NCBI RefSeq assembly: GCF_000725345.1
Contig: NZ_CP008852.1
Coordinates: 5,035,001-5,099,000 of the forward strand
Origin: Pelosinus sp. UFO1
GTDB lineage: Bacteria > Bacillota > Negativicutes > DSM-13327
DNA: 64,000 nt
Reading direction: 5' to 3'
Part shown: one piece after another, positions 53,978 to 61,956 of the stretch
How the letters are laid out: every line of letters begins with the position of its first letter
How positions within the stretch are numbered: position 1 is the stretch's first letter
The notes under the pieces: model-generated
Seen by the model: only the letters and a program-made list of their open reading frames with translations
The model's database searches: none
Told to the model about the DNA's origin: nothing
Program-made: the position numbers and the translations under genes

Positions 53978-55168
53978 ATGTGGGATGAGAGGAATGCACT
54001 AGATCTTGAGAAGCAGCTAGTTTCTTGGAGACGTTTGTTTCATAGCAATCCGGAAGTAAGTCGAGAAGAAGAAGAAACATCTAGAGAGATCGCTGCTATT
54101 TTGCAGAGCATGGGCATTGAAGTTTTAACATTTAAGGATCACTTTGGAGTTTGTGGTGTTATCCAAGGTAAATATCCTGGTCCTACAGTTGCCCTTCGGA
54201 GTGATATGGATGCTCTTCCTATTACAGAAACAAACGATGTTCCTTATCGTTCTAAGCGTCCAGGGGTTATGCATGCTTGTGGTCATGATGGCCATATGGC
54301 GATTTTGTTAGGCGTAGCCAAAGAGTTTTCTTTGTGTCATGGAGAATTTGCAGGGACGATAAAATTCGTTTTTCAACCTGCAGAGGAAGCAGCTCCAATT
54401 GGCGGTGCTGGTCTATTGATAGCAGATGGTGTCTTAGAGGATGTGGATGTAATTTTTGGTTTACATTTATGGCCAGATCTTCCTTGCGGCCATATTGGAA
54501 CTCGTCAAGGTCCCTTAATGGCAGCCTCAGATCGAATTGGTATCAAAATACTAGGTCAGGCAGCTCATGCTGGCCAACCCCAGCATGGGGTTGATGCGAT
54601 TACGATGGCTGCTGATGTGATACAAGGTTTGGGCCATATAATGAACCGTCAAATTGATCCTTTGGAAGCCGCAACACTTTCCATTGGCAATATACAGGGG
54701 GGCGAGAGGTATAACGTGATTGCCAGGGAAGTCCTATTAGATGGAACGGTACGGACTCTTAGTGAAAAAATACGTAGACAGATAGCTAAAAAGGTAGAAC
54801 GTACAATAACTGGTATCACAGCTGCCCAGGGTGGAAGTTATGCTTTGGATTATCAATATGGTTATCCTGTACTAAGTAATTGGGCAGAGCCTACGGATTT
54901 GATTATACTTGCAGCCCAGCAAGTGCTCGATAATGAGCAAATACACTCGGATGTTCAACCTGTCTTAGCTGCAGAGGACTTTGGCAGATATCTAGAAAAA
55001 GTTCCAGGAGCATTTTTTTGGTTAGGGTGTGGTAAAGAGGGAGAAGAAAATTACCACTTGCACAGTTCTTATTTTGATATAGATGAGAAGGCGCTGCTAA
55101 TAGGTTCTACTATTATGTATAAAGCAGTCTTATTAGCATTAACTCATTATAATAAAGAAAAGGTATAG
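53978..55168 (+). CDS. M20 family amidohydrolase, N-acyl amino acid hydrolase type
   Basis: The 396-residue M20D enzyme shows HSNPEVSREEEETS, the metal motif MHACGHDGHMAIL, QPAEEAAPIGGAG with catalytic Glu, LHLWPDLPCG, and a dimerisation domain with GQAAHAGQPQHGVDAI; a C-terminal HLHSSYFDIDEKAL supplies the last His. Relatives release amino acids from N-acetyl or acyl amino acids, including N-acetyl-diaminopimelate. It is distinct from the M20 protein at 14750. AAAGGTGG precedes ATG. A terminator and repeat copy D follow. Confidence 0.88.
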   Translation: MWDERNALDLEKQLVSWRRLFHSNPEVSREEEETSREIAAILQSMGIEVLTFKDHFGVCGVIQGKYPGPTVALRSDMDALPITETNDVPYRSKRPGVMHACGHDGHMAILLGVAKEFSLCHGEFAGTIKFVFQPAEEAAPIGGAGLLIADGVLEDVDVIFGLHLWPDLPCGHIGTRQGPLMAASDRIGIKILGQAAHAGQPQHGVDAITMAADVIQGLGHIMNRQIDPLEAATLSIGNIQGGERYNVIAREVLLDGTVRTLSEKIRRQIAKKVERTITGITAAQGGSYALDYQYGYPVLSNWAEPTDLIILAAQQVLDNEQIHSDVQPVLAAEDFGRYLEKVPGAFFWLGCGKEGEENYHLHSSYFDIDEKALLIGSTIMYKAVLLALTHYNKEKV

Positions 55169-55199
55169 GCAAGCTGATTTTTTTATTGTGGTAAAACTA

Positions 55200-55239
55200 G
55201 AAAAAGGTTATTAACTCAATGAGCTAATAACCTTTTTCT
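55200..55239 (+). terminator. Intrinsic terminator after the second M20 gene
   Basis: AAAAAGGTTATTA (55201-55213) pairs perfectly with TAATAACCTTTTT (55225-55237). Repeat copy D begins right after it. Confidence 0.93.
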
Positions 55240-55241
55240 TA

Positions 55242-55340
55242 CGGAATCAGAAAGTATAACACTTTCTTGATTCCAAGTAAGAACGACTAAGGCTTCTGCC
55301 TACGTCCGAGGACTTGGCACAAGCCAAGTCTTTTCTTATA
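55242..55340 (+). repeat. Structured ~97-nt dispersed repeat, copy D
   Basis: Differs from copy C at only one or two positions (GCCTGCG to GCCTACG), with all three hairpins intact. It sits between convergent genes; its last bases form the stop codon of the minus-strand RpiR gene. Confidence 0.93.
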
Positions 55341-56199
55341 TTTTCCGTTTAGCAATGGACTTACGAACCCTTTTCATGTTTTCGATGATTTTATCTTGTT
55401 GGCGAAGCAGTGATCCAACGTATAAGACGTCGACAATAGCTAGATGAATCAATCGAGAAGCCATGGCTTCCGAGCGGTATGTGACTTCCCTACCCATGCC
55501 GTGGAGTGCAATATCTACTGCTTGGCTGAGGGGGGAACGTAGATAACTTGTAATAGCAATGGTAGTAACTTGGTTGCTTTTGGCCATTTCTACAGCCTCT
55601 AATACATCCCGATTTGCACCTGTATGAGATACTGCAATGACTAAATCGCCTGGCTGAAGTAGGGTCGCTGATGCTATTTGGAGATGTGGGTCGGAATAAG
55701 ACCTTACCGAGATACCAAAACGCATAAACCGATGTTCTATGTCAGAAGCTATGATAGCCGAGCCCCCTGAACCATAAACATCAATACGCCGCGTGGTAGT
55801 GATGGCTTGAATTGCCCTTTCAATAGCATCTTCATCGATAATTTTGAGGGTGTCTTGCAGCCCTTCGTTGATCCCTAAAAATATTTTACTCGCCATTGTG
55901 CGAATCGAGTCTGTAGGATCTACTTCTTTGTAAACAGATTCTAAAGGGGTATATAAATCGCCAGCTAAGGCAATCTTTAACTCTTGATATCCAGAAAATC
56001 CTAGTTTTTTGCACAGGCGAAAAACCGTTGCTTCGGCATTTTGAGCTGCTTCAGCCAATTCTGTAATGGTCATGTGAATGACTTCCGATGGATTTTCCAA
56101 AATATAAGTTGCAGTTTTTTGTTCTGTTTTGGTTAAATCATTAAAGCTGCTGCGTATCCGAGGCAAGCATGAGCTTACTATATTTTCATTACGTTCCAT
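55336..56199 (-). CDS. MurR/RpiR family transcriptional regulator
   Basis: The 287-residue protein has an N-terminal HTH_6 domain (LTKTEQKTATYILENPSEVI, then TITELAEAAQNAEATVFRLCKKLGF) and a C-terminal SIS sugar-phosphate-binding domain (RIDVYGSGGSAIIASDIEHR, LVIAVSHTGANRDVLEAVEMA). It is divergent from the gluconate-type operon. A TGAAA-N5-TTTCA palindrome in the shared 249-bp region lies just downstream of the operon promoter, so it probably represses that operon until a sugar phosphate binds. Confidence 0.92.
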   Translation of the reverse strand: MERNENIVSSCLPRIRSSFNDLTKTEQKTATYILENPSEVIHMTITELAEAAQNAEATVFRLCKKLGFSGYQELKIALAGDLYTPLESVYKEVDPTDSIRTMASKIFLGINEGLQDTLKIIDEDAIERAIQAITTTRRIDVYGSGGSAIIASDIEHRFMRFGISVRSYSDPHLQIASATLLQPGDLVIAVSHTGANRDVLEAVEMAKSNQVTTIAITSYLRSPLSQAVDIALHGMGREVTYRSEAMASRLIHLAIVDVLYVGSLLRQQDKIIENMKRVRKSIAKRKI

Positions 56200-56348
56200 T
56201 CAACGGCCTCCACCCTTTTGTGCTAAAAGGATCTTTTTTATGTAGGAATATTGTAACAGACACTTTGCTATCCTGCAAGAAGGTTGCTTGATATTTGGAA
56301 AATTAATATCTGTTTTTATCTTGAAAAAGAAATATTTTTTGCGCCCTA

Positions 56349-56377
56349 TTGCTTTTCCTAAAAAAGCAGTATATTAT
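56349..56377 (+). promoter_or_regulatory. Sigma-A promoter of the gluconate-type operon
   Basis: TTGCTT (56349-56354), 17 nt, TATTAT (56372-56377). Start near 56384, overlapping the operator region. Confidence 0.7.
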
Positions 56378-56389
56378 GATAATTAGTTG

Positions 56390-56404
56390 TGAAAAAATAT
56401 TTCA
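56390..56404 (+). promoter_or_regulatory. Candidate RpiR operator
   Basis: TGAAA-AAATA-TTTCA, a perfect 5-bp inverted repeat with a 5-nt spacer, typical of RpiR-family sites, located at about +7 of the predicted transcript. Confidence 0.6.
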
Positions 56405-56448
56405 TAATAAGAAATAAAATAGATATTTAATTTCAAAGGGGCATTAAA

Positions 56449-58095
56449 ATGAGTACAACTCTTAATAAATTGCCAGCTTATCAGCGGGCGATCGCCAAAG
56501 GTCACTTAGGATCATGTGGCGCAATTTATAAAAATTTGGATCGGCCGATTATTGCAGTGGTTAACTCTTGGAATGAAATTGTTCCTGGACATTGCCATCT
56601 TCGAGAACTTGCAGAAGATGTAAAGAGAGGGATAATAGAAGCTGGTGGTTATCCCTTGGAGTTTAATACGATAGCCATTTGTGATGGTATTGCTCAGGGA
56701 CATGATGGTATGAAATACGTATTACCTAGCAGAGAATTAATTGTTGACTCGATTGAGGTAATGATTCGGGCGCATGGGATTTTTGATGGCATGGTATTGC
56801 TGGGCTCTTGTGACAAAATTGTTCCTGCCATGCTGATGGCAGCTGCTCGTTTAAACATTCCAGCCGCCATGGTAACAGGTGGTCCTATGATTAATAAAAT
56901 AAAGCCTGCAGAATCAAAAGCTGCTAGGCAACAGTTTATCCGAGGAGAAATTGATGAGGAGAAGCTAGTCGAGGTTACGGTAGATTACTATCCTACAGCT
57001 GGCGTCTGTCCTTTTCTTGGCACTGCAAATACCATGTGTATTGTTGCTGAAACATTGGGCATGTCTCTTCCAGGATCAGCAGCAGTCCCTGCATTAAGTG
57101 AACTTAGACATAAGGTGGCATATGATACCGGTCTGGTAATTATGGACTTAGTACAAAAGGATATTAAGCCTCGAGATATTATGAGTAAAGCTGCTTTTGA
57201 TAATACGGTAGCAGTGGTCTTGGCAATGGGAGGGTCTTTGAATACGGTACTACACCTTCCAGCAATTGCTCATGAATGTGGACTTGCAGTAACTTATGAT
57301 GACTTTGACCGCATTAGCCGCTACGTTCCTCTCATTACTAGAGTTGTTCCGAATAGTCAGGAATATACGGTAGCTGATTTATATCCAGTAGGTGGTGTTC
57401 CTACGATTATGAATGAATTGCAGTCGGTACTGACGTTAGATACGTTAGCTATTAACGGTAAAAACTTAGAAGAAAATCTTAAAAATGCTAAGCCTGCAGA
57501 TGGTGCTATTATTCGCAATTTTGATAAGGCTTTTACAGCAGAAGGCGGCATTGCAGTGCTTCGTGGTAATTTGGCTCCAGAGGGAGCCGTCGTTAAAAGC
57601 TCAGCTGTGCCATCTGATATGTGGATCTTTTCTGGACCGGCCAAAGTATTTGATTCCGAAGAAGAATGTATGGATGCCATTGATAATGGGGGCATTGTAC
57701 CTGGTGATGTTGTAGTAATTCGCTATGAAGGACCTATCGGGGGCCCTGGTATGCGTGAGATGCATCGGGCTACAGAGGTAATTGGAAAAGTAGGTAATGT
57801 AGCAATTGTTACAGATGGTCGTTTTTCTGGGGCATCTGGAGGCTTATCAATAGGCTATCTTTCACCGGAAGCTGCCGAAGAAGGACCGATTGGAATCGTA
57901 CAAAACGGTGATCGAATTGATATAAATATTTTTGAAAGAAGTATTCACTTGGGGATTGATGACGAGGAGTTACACTACCGTCGTACAAATACTAGACCTA
58001 TCGCAAAACAAAAAGACGAAAGTGAATTTCTCAAACTATATGGACTTACGACCACGTCATCAGCAAAAGGCGCTGTACGCCGGAAAATAAAATGA
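56449..58095 (+). CDS. IlvD/Edd-family dehydratase, probable sugar-acid dehydratase
   Basis: The 548-residue protein has the three Fe-S cysteines: Cys49 in VPGHCHLREL, Cys121 in LGSCDKIVPA and Cys187 in TAGVCPFLGTANTM. C-terminal GGPGMREMHRAT and VTDGRFSGASGGLSIGYLSPEA are also typical. True IlvD makes branched-chain keto acids; here its partners are a gluconate-type permease and kinase, so a sugar acid such as gluconate or another aldonate is a more likely substrate. AAAGGGGC precedes ATG. It is the first gene of the operon. Confidence 0.85.
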   Translation: MSTTLNKLPAYQRAIAKGHLGSCGAIYKNLDRPIIAVVNSWNEIVPGHCHLRELAEDVKRGIIEAGGYPLEFNTIAICDGIAQGHDGMKYVLPSRELIVDSIEVMIRAHGIFDGMVLLGSCDKIVPAMLMAAARLNIPAAMVTGGPMINKIKPAESKAARQQFIRGEIDEEKLVEVTVDYYPTAGVCPFLGTANTMCIVAETLGMSLPGSAAVPALSELRHKVAYDTGLVIMDLVQKDIKPRDIMSKAAFDNTVAVVLAMGGSLNTVLHLPAIAHECGLAVTYDDFDRISRYVPLITRVVPNSQEYTVADLYPVGGVPTIMNELQSVLTLDTLAINGKNLEENLKNAKPADGAIIRNFDKAFTAEGGIAVLRGNLAPEGAVVKSSAVPSDMWIFSGPAKVFDSEEECMDAIDNGGIVPGDVVVIRYEGPIGGPGMREMHRATEVIGKVGNVAIVTDGRFSGASGGLSIGYLSPEAAEEGPIGIVQNGDRIDINIFERSIHLGIDDEELHYRRTNTRPIAKQKDESEFLKLYGLTTTSSAKGAVRRKIK

Positions 58096-58157
58096 GAGGA
58101 GTGTCTATGATTTAGGGATTTTGGTAAACTATTAAATGAGTGGAGGGGAATCATAAT

Positions 58158-59489
58158 ATGTTATTAGGAATCGTGTTTGTTGCTATTTTATTGTTACTAT
58201 TATTGATTACAAAATTAAAGGTAAACCCATTTATTGCCTTAATGATTGTTTCCTTTTTCGTGGGATTATCTACAGGTATGCCTCTTGACAAAATAGTGGG
58301 CTCCATTCAGGCAGGATTAGGTAATACGTTAGGTTTCATTGCTATTGTTTTAGGACTCGGCACTATGCTTGGTAAGTTAATGGAAGAATCAGGAGCGGCG
58401 GAGCGGGTAGCACGTACACTGATTAATCGTTTTGGTAAACAAAATGTACACTGGGCGATGATGTTTGTAGCATTCATTGTTGGTATTCCTGTATTTTTCC
58501 AAGTTGGTTTTGTTTTATTATTACCTCTAGTTTTTACTATTGCAAAAGAAACAGGAATTTCGCTGCTTAAAATTGGCCTCCCTCTTGTTGCAGGTTTATC
58601 CGTGGTACATGGACTAGTTCCACCTCATCCGGCAGCTATGGCAGCCGTAGGCATTTTTAAAGCAGATGTAGGTAAAACCATTCTTTATAGCATTATCGTA
58701 GGTTTACCGACGGCAATATTAGCAGGGCCAGTATTTGCATCTTTTATTAGTAAAAAAGTGAAGATAACTCCGCCAGAAAATATAGCTAATACAGTAAAAA
58801 TTGGACGCAAAGACGAAGAGTTACCTGGATTTGGTATCACAGTGATTACCATTTTATTCCCTGTGTTTTTGATGCTATTATCAACTTTCGCAGATATTTA
58901 TTTACCAAAGGATGCTTCTTCTCGGATGGTGCTCAATTTTATCGGTAATCCAATCACATCCTTGTTGATTTCTGTATTGCTTAGTTTATTTACCTTCGGA
59001 CTATGGCGTGGTTTCTCCATGGCTCAAATCGGCAAGTACTGTGACCAATCCTTACCAGCGGTTGCTAGTATATTAATGGTAATCGGTGGTGGCGGTGCTT
59101 TTAATAAAGTGTTGCTTGACAGTGGAGTAGGAGCAGAAATTGCCAAATTAGCAACGGCTGCACAGTTAAACCCGATTGTTCTTGGTTGGCTGGTTGCTGC
59201 ATTAATTCGTGTTGCAACAGGTTCAGCTACTGTAGCAATGTTGACTGCTGCGGGCATTGTAGCTCCAATTCTTGCGATGTCTCCTGGTGCTAGCCCTGAG
59301 TTAATGGTTTTGGCAACTGGAGCTGGATCTCTTGTTTTATCTCACGTGAATGATGCTGGATTTTGGATGATTAAAGAATACTTTGGTATGACTGTTCAGG
59401 AAACACTATCAACATGGACCGTATTAGAAACCATTATTGGTGTAGCAGGACTCGTCTTTACCTTATTGCTTAGCATGTTTATAGCTTAG
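58158..59489 (+). CDS. gntP: Gluconate:H+ symporter family permease
   Basis: ATG 58158 follows GGAGGGGAATCATAAT; the in-frame GTG 58140 overlaps that site. The 443-residue protein has ~12-14 membrane helices and GntP-family features: FIALMIVSFFVGLSTGMPL, HGLVPPHPAAMAAVG, and ATGAGSLVLSHVNDAGFWMIKEYFGM near the C-terminus. It imports gluconate or a related aldonate with protons. A highly structured RNA region lies between it and the kinase gene. Confidence 0.92.
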   Translation: MLLGIVFVAILLLLLLITKLKVNPFIALMIVSFFVGLSTGMPLDKIVGSIQAGLGNTLGFIAIVLGLGTMLGKLMEESGAAERVARTLINRFGKQNVHWAMMFVAFIVGIPVFFQVGFVLLLPLVFTIAKETGISLLKIGLPLVAGLSVVHGLVPPHPAAMAAVGIFKADVGKTILYSIIVGLPTAILAGPVFASFISKKVKITPPENIANTVKIGRKDEELPGFGITVITILFPVFLMLLSTFADIYLPKDASSRMVLNFIGNPITSLLISVLLSLFTFGLWRGFSMAQIGKYCDQSLPAVASILMVIGGGGAFNKVLLDSGVGAEIAKLATAAQLNPIVLGWLVAALIRVATGSATVAMLTAAGIVAPILAMSPGASPELMVLATGAGSLVLSHVNDAGFWMIKEYFGMTVQETLSTWTVLETIIGVAGLVFTLLLSMFIA

Positions 59490-59490
59490 T

Positions 59491-59618
59491 TTATCCGATG
59501 ACTAAACCGCTCTAAGATTCCCATCTTTTATAAGTGGGAGTTAAGAGCGGCTAAGTCCCTGGATAAGTGCGACTAAGATTCAGATGGAGTTAAAACTCCA
59601 ACTGAATCAAGTCTTCTT
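59491..59618 (+). ncRNA. Highly structured intergenic RNA element between gntP and gntK
   Basis: Nested stems: TTATCC (59491)/GGATAA (59561) encloses CCGCTCT (59507)/AGAGCGG (59544), which encloses CCCATCTT/AAGTGGG. A second domain, GACT-AA-GATTCAG-A-TGGAGTT (59571-59591), pairs with AACTCCA-A-CTGAATC-A-AGTC (59594-59613), then TTCTTTATTATTTT. Motifs GACTAAG and CAAGTCTT are shared with the structured repeat, suggesting relationship. Could be a terminator/readthrough control, a stabiliser, or a repeat insertion. Confidence 0.6.
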
Positions 59619-59644
59619 TATTATTTTCATTATGACTTAGACTC

Positions 59645-59684
59645 AGAAAGAAATGATCAAATGTTGGCTTGATCATTTCTTTCT
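59645..59684 (+). other. 16-bp perfect hairpin upstream of gntK
   Basis: AGAAAGAAATGATCAA (59645-59660) pairs perfectly with TTGATCATTTCTTTCT (59669-59684) around 8 nt. It lies 36 nt before the gntK start; the 3' arm is T-rich. Could be a terminator giving polarity, or an operator. Confidence 0.75.
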
Positions 59685-59719
59685 ACTAATAAAACTATGT
59701 GTTATAGGAGGTTTCCAAC

Positions 59720-61261
59720 ATGAGTGGGCAAAATATAATTGGTGTAGATATAGGTACAACAGGCTGCCGAGCTGTTATTTATCGGCCAGACGGTACGACA
59801 ATTGGCAGTAGGTCAATTGAATATCCTTTATATACACCACAAGCTGCCTGGGCGGAACAAGATCCTGAGGAAATCTTACAAGGTGTTTTGGAAGTGCTCG
59901 GCGGAGCAATTGCCGAAGCGAAATTGGCTCCCGAAGAAATTGCTGGATTATGTTTTAGTTCAGTTATGCATAGTGTGATCCCTGTAGATGAGCATGGCAA
60001 TGCTTTGGATCGTATGCAAACTTGGGCTGATTCCCGTGCTCAGGATTATATTGAAAAGGTAAAAGCATCCCCTGATGCAAGTACGATCTACTTTAAAACA
60101 GGTTGTCCAATTCATCCCATGTATCCTTTATTTAAAATAATTTGGTTTAAAAATGAACGGCCCGATATTTTCTCTCGCACTGCGAAGTTTATCGGCATTA
60201 AAGAGTATATCTGTCATCGGTTATTTGGTAAATATTTTGTGGATGAATCCATTGCCTCGGCTACTGCTTTGTACAACATTCATACTCGTACATGGGACGA
60301 GGATTTATTAGCAATGATAGGAATTACCGCGGAGCGGTTATCTGAGGTATTGCCTACGACTCATACGGAAAGAAGCCTCAAACCAGAGATTGCTGAAAAG
60401 CTTGGATTGGCATCTGATACTGCCATAGTATTAGGCGCGAGTGATGGCGTGTTATCTACATTAGGCTCCGGTGCTATCAATCCAGGCCAGGTGACAGCCA
60501 TGATTGGTACCAGCGGTGCTGTACGAATGATTACCAATAAGCCGCAGGCGGATGAAAAACAGCGAACTTGGTGCTATAATCTTGCAGGTGATACGTGGGT
60601 ATTAGGTGGAGCACTAAGTAATGGTGGTGTGGCATTTCGCTGGGCAAGAGATAAATTCGCTACCACAGAACAGCGGGTTGCAGCAAATCTAGGGCTTGAT
60701 ACCTATGATATTTTAGGCCGCTACGCAGAACAAAAACCTGCTGGCTGTGAAGGTTTAATTATGCTGCCCCTTTTCTCGGGAGAACGGGCGCCTTATTATA
60801 ATGCGAATGCTCGTGGAGTATTGTTTGGATTAAACCTCAATCATGGGAAACGCCACTTGGTTCGGGCGACACTAGAGGGTATTATTTATCGAATGTATAG
60901 TATCTTTAAGTCGTTAGAGGAAGTCGCGGGAGAAGTAAATGAAATCCGCGTTGGCGGTAGCTTTACTCGTTCAAAGGTTTGGGTTCAGATTATGGCAGAT
61001 GTATTTGGACGAGTAATTCATGTTCCAGGTGAACCTGAGGGCTCAGCCTTTGGCGCTGCTGTTTTAGGAATGTACGCCTTAGGCATGATTAGTGATCTTA
61101 AAGAGGTTGAAAAATTCATTACAATAAAAGAAATTTATTATCCAAATGAAGAAAATCGTGAGATATACCAACGTTTATTTGGAATTTATGAGCGAGTATA
61201 CTGGAATCTCCAAAGTGAATTTGAAGAAATTGCTGAAATTCAACGAACTTGGAAAAAATAG
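59720..61261 (+). CDS. gntK: Gluconokinase-type FGGY kinase
   Basis: The 513-residue FGGY kinase has the phosphate motif NIIGVDIGTTGCRAVIY, then FSSVMHSVIPVDEHG, QTWADSRAQDY, VLGASDGVLSTLGSGAI and EIRVGGSFTRSKVWVQIMADV. The A-D-S-R motif where other FGGY kinases have C-D-x-R is typical of gluconokinases. It makes 6-phosphogluconate from gluconate. AGGAGG precedes ATG. Last gene of the operon. Confidence 0.9.
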   Translation: MSGQNIIGVDIGTTGCRAVIYRPDGTTIGSRSIEYPLYTPQAAWAEQDPEEILQGVLEVLGGAIAEAKLAPEEIAGLCFSSVMHSVIPVDEHGNALDRMQTWADSRAQDYIEKVKASPDASTIYFKTGCPIHPMYPLFKIIWFKNERPDIFSRTAKFIGIKEYICHRLFGKYFVDESIASATALYNIHTRTWDEDLLAMIGITAERLSEVLPTTHTERSLKPEIAEKLGLASDTAIVLGASDGVLSTLGSGAINPGQVTAMIGTSGAVRMITNKPQADEKQRTWCYNLAGDTWVLGGALSNGGVAFRWARDKFATTEQRVAANLGLDTYDILGRYAEQKPAGCEGLIMLPLFSGERAPYYNANARGVLFGLNLNHGKRHLVRATLEGIIYRMYSIFKSLEEVAGEVNEIRVGGSFTRSKVWVQIMADVFGRVIHVPGEPEGSAFGAAVLGMYALGMISDLKEVEKFITIKEIYYPNEENREIYQRLFGIYERVYWNLQSEFEEIAEIQRTWKK

Positions 61262-61349
61262 AGGTCGAAGGCCACAAAAATTAAATATGGTTATAAACTC
61301 TGATTGATGCAGGGTGCCGATCAATATATGGAATATAGTTTACCGAAGT

Positions 61350-61386
61350 AACCCTATAGACTGGCTTTATAAGCTTCTATAGGGTT
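61350..61386 (+). terminator. Hairpin downstream of gntK
   Basis: AACCCTATAGA pairs perfectly with TCTATAGGGTT around a 15-nt loop, without a clear T-run. Possible end of the gluconate operon. Confidence 0.55.
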
Positions 61387-61429
61387 GGTAAGGTGGCTAA
61401 AATTGGATTTTGATTTGATTATATTCTTG

Positions 61430-61458
61430 TTGACAATATTCTTGAGAAATGATATTAT
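61430..61458 (+). promoter_or_regulatory. Sigma-A promoter of tRNA-Ser(GGA)
   Basis: TTGACA (61430-61435), 17 nt, TATTAT (61453-61458), about 49 nt before the tRNA. Confidence 0.88.
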
Positions 61459-61506
61459 ATTTCTTGCAGCCAGGTAAACAAGAGGGTTGCAAAAAGTATA
61501 CAACTT

Positions 61507-61596
61507 GGAGAGATGTCCGAGCGGTTGAAGGAGCACGCCTGGAAAGCGTGTGTACGGGCAACTGTACCGAGGGTTCGAATCCCTCTCTCTCCGCCA
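61507..61596 (+). tRNA. tRNA-Ser (anticodon GGA)
   Basis: Acceptor GGAGAGA/TCTCTCC, discriminator G, encoded CCA. The anticodon arm CACGC-CTGGAAA-GCGTG gives GGA. Long variable arm. It precedes the SRP RNA gene by ~90 nt. Confidence 0.97.
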
Positions 61597-61685
61597 TTTA
61601 TATTTTCATAGGGATGTCAGTTGATGAATTGTACTGATAATTGTTGGCGTAAAATTTAATATTTTAGCCATTTATTTATTTTAGA

Positions 61686-61814
61686 GTGGGGCCACGACAA
61701 AAGTTGGGTCTTACGCAATGGAAACTCATGAACCCCGTCAGGTCCGGAAGGAAGCAGCGGTAAGTGATAATTTTTATGTGCCGTGAGGTCGCCTGACTTT
61801 TGTTGTGGCCCGAC
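61686..61814 (+). ncRNA. ffs: Signal recognition particle RNA, bacterial type
   Basis: The conserved SRP helix 8 motif (GTCAGGTCCGGAAGGAAGCAGC region, 61737-61758) lies at the centre. The long closing stem pairs GGGGCCACGACAAAAGT at the 5' end with ACTTTTGTTGTGGCCC at the 3' end. Length is about 125 nt, so Alu-less or nearly so. It scaffolds Ffh for protein targeting. It has its own terminator at 61839 and lies just upstream of dnaX, as in Bacillus. Confidence 0.95.
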
Positions 61815-61838
61815 GCTAAAATGATAAATGCATATAGT

Positions 61839-61866
61839 AAGCAACCAGACTTCTGGTTGCTTTTTG
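61839..61866 (+). terminator. Intrinsic terminator after the SRP RNA
   Basis: AGCAACCAG pairs with CTGGTTGCT around ACTT and is followed by TTTT. Confidence 0.92.
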
Positions 61867-61956
61867 GCTATGATAGAGACTATAAGAGTAATTTAATTTA
61901 TAAACAGGAAACTGTATCTTAGTATGGAATAAATAAGGTAAGGAGGTGTTTGTTAG

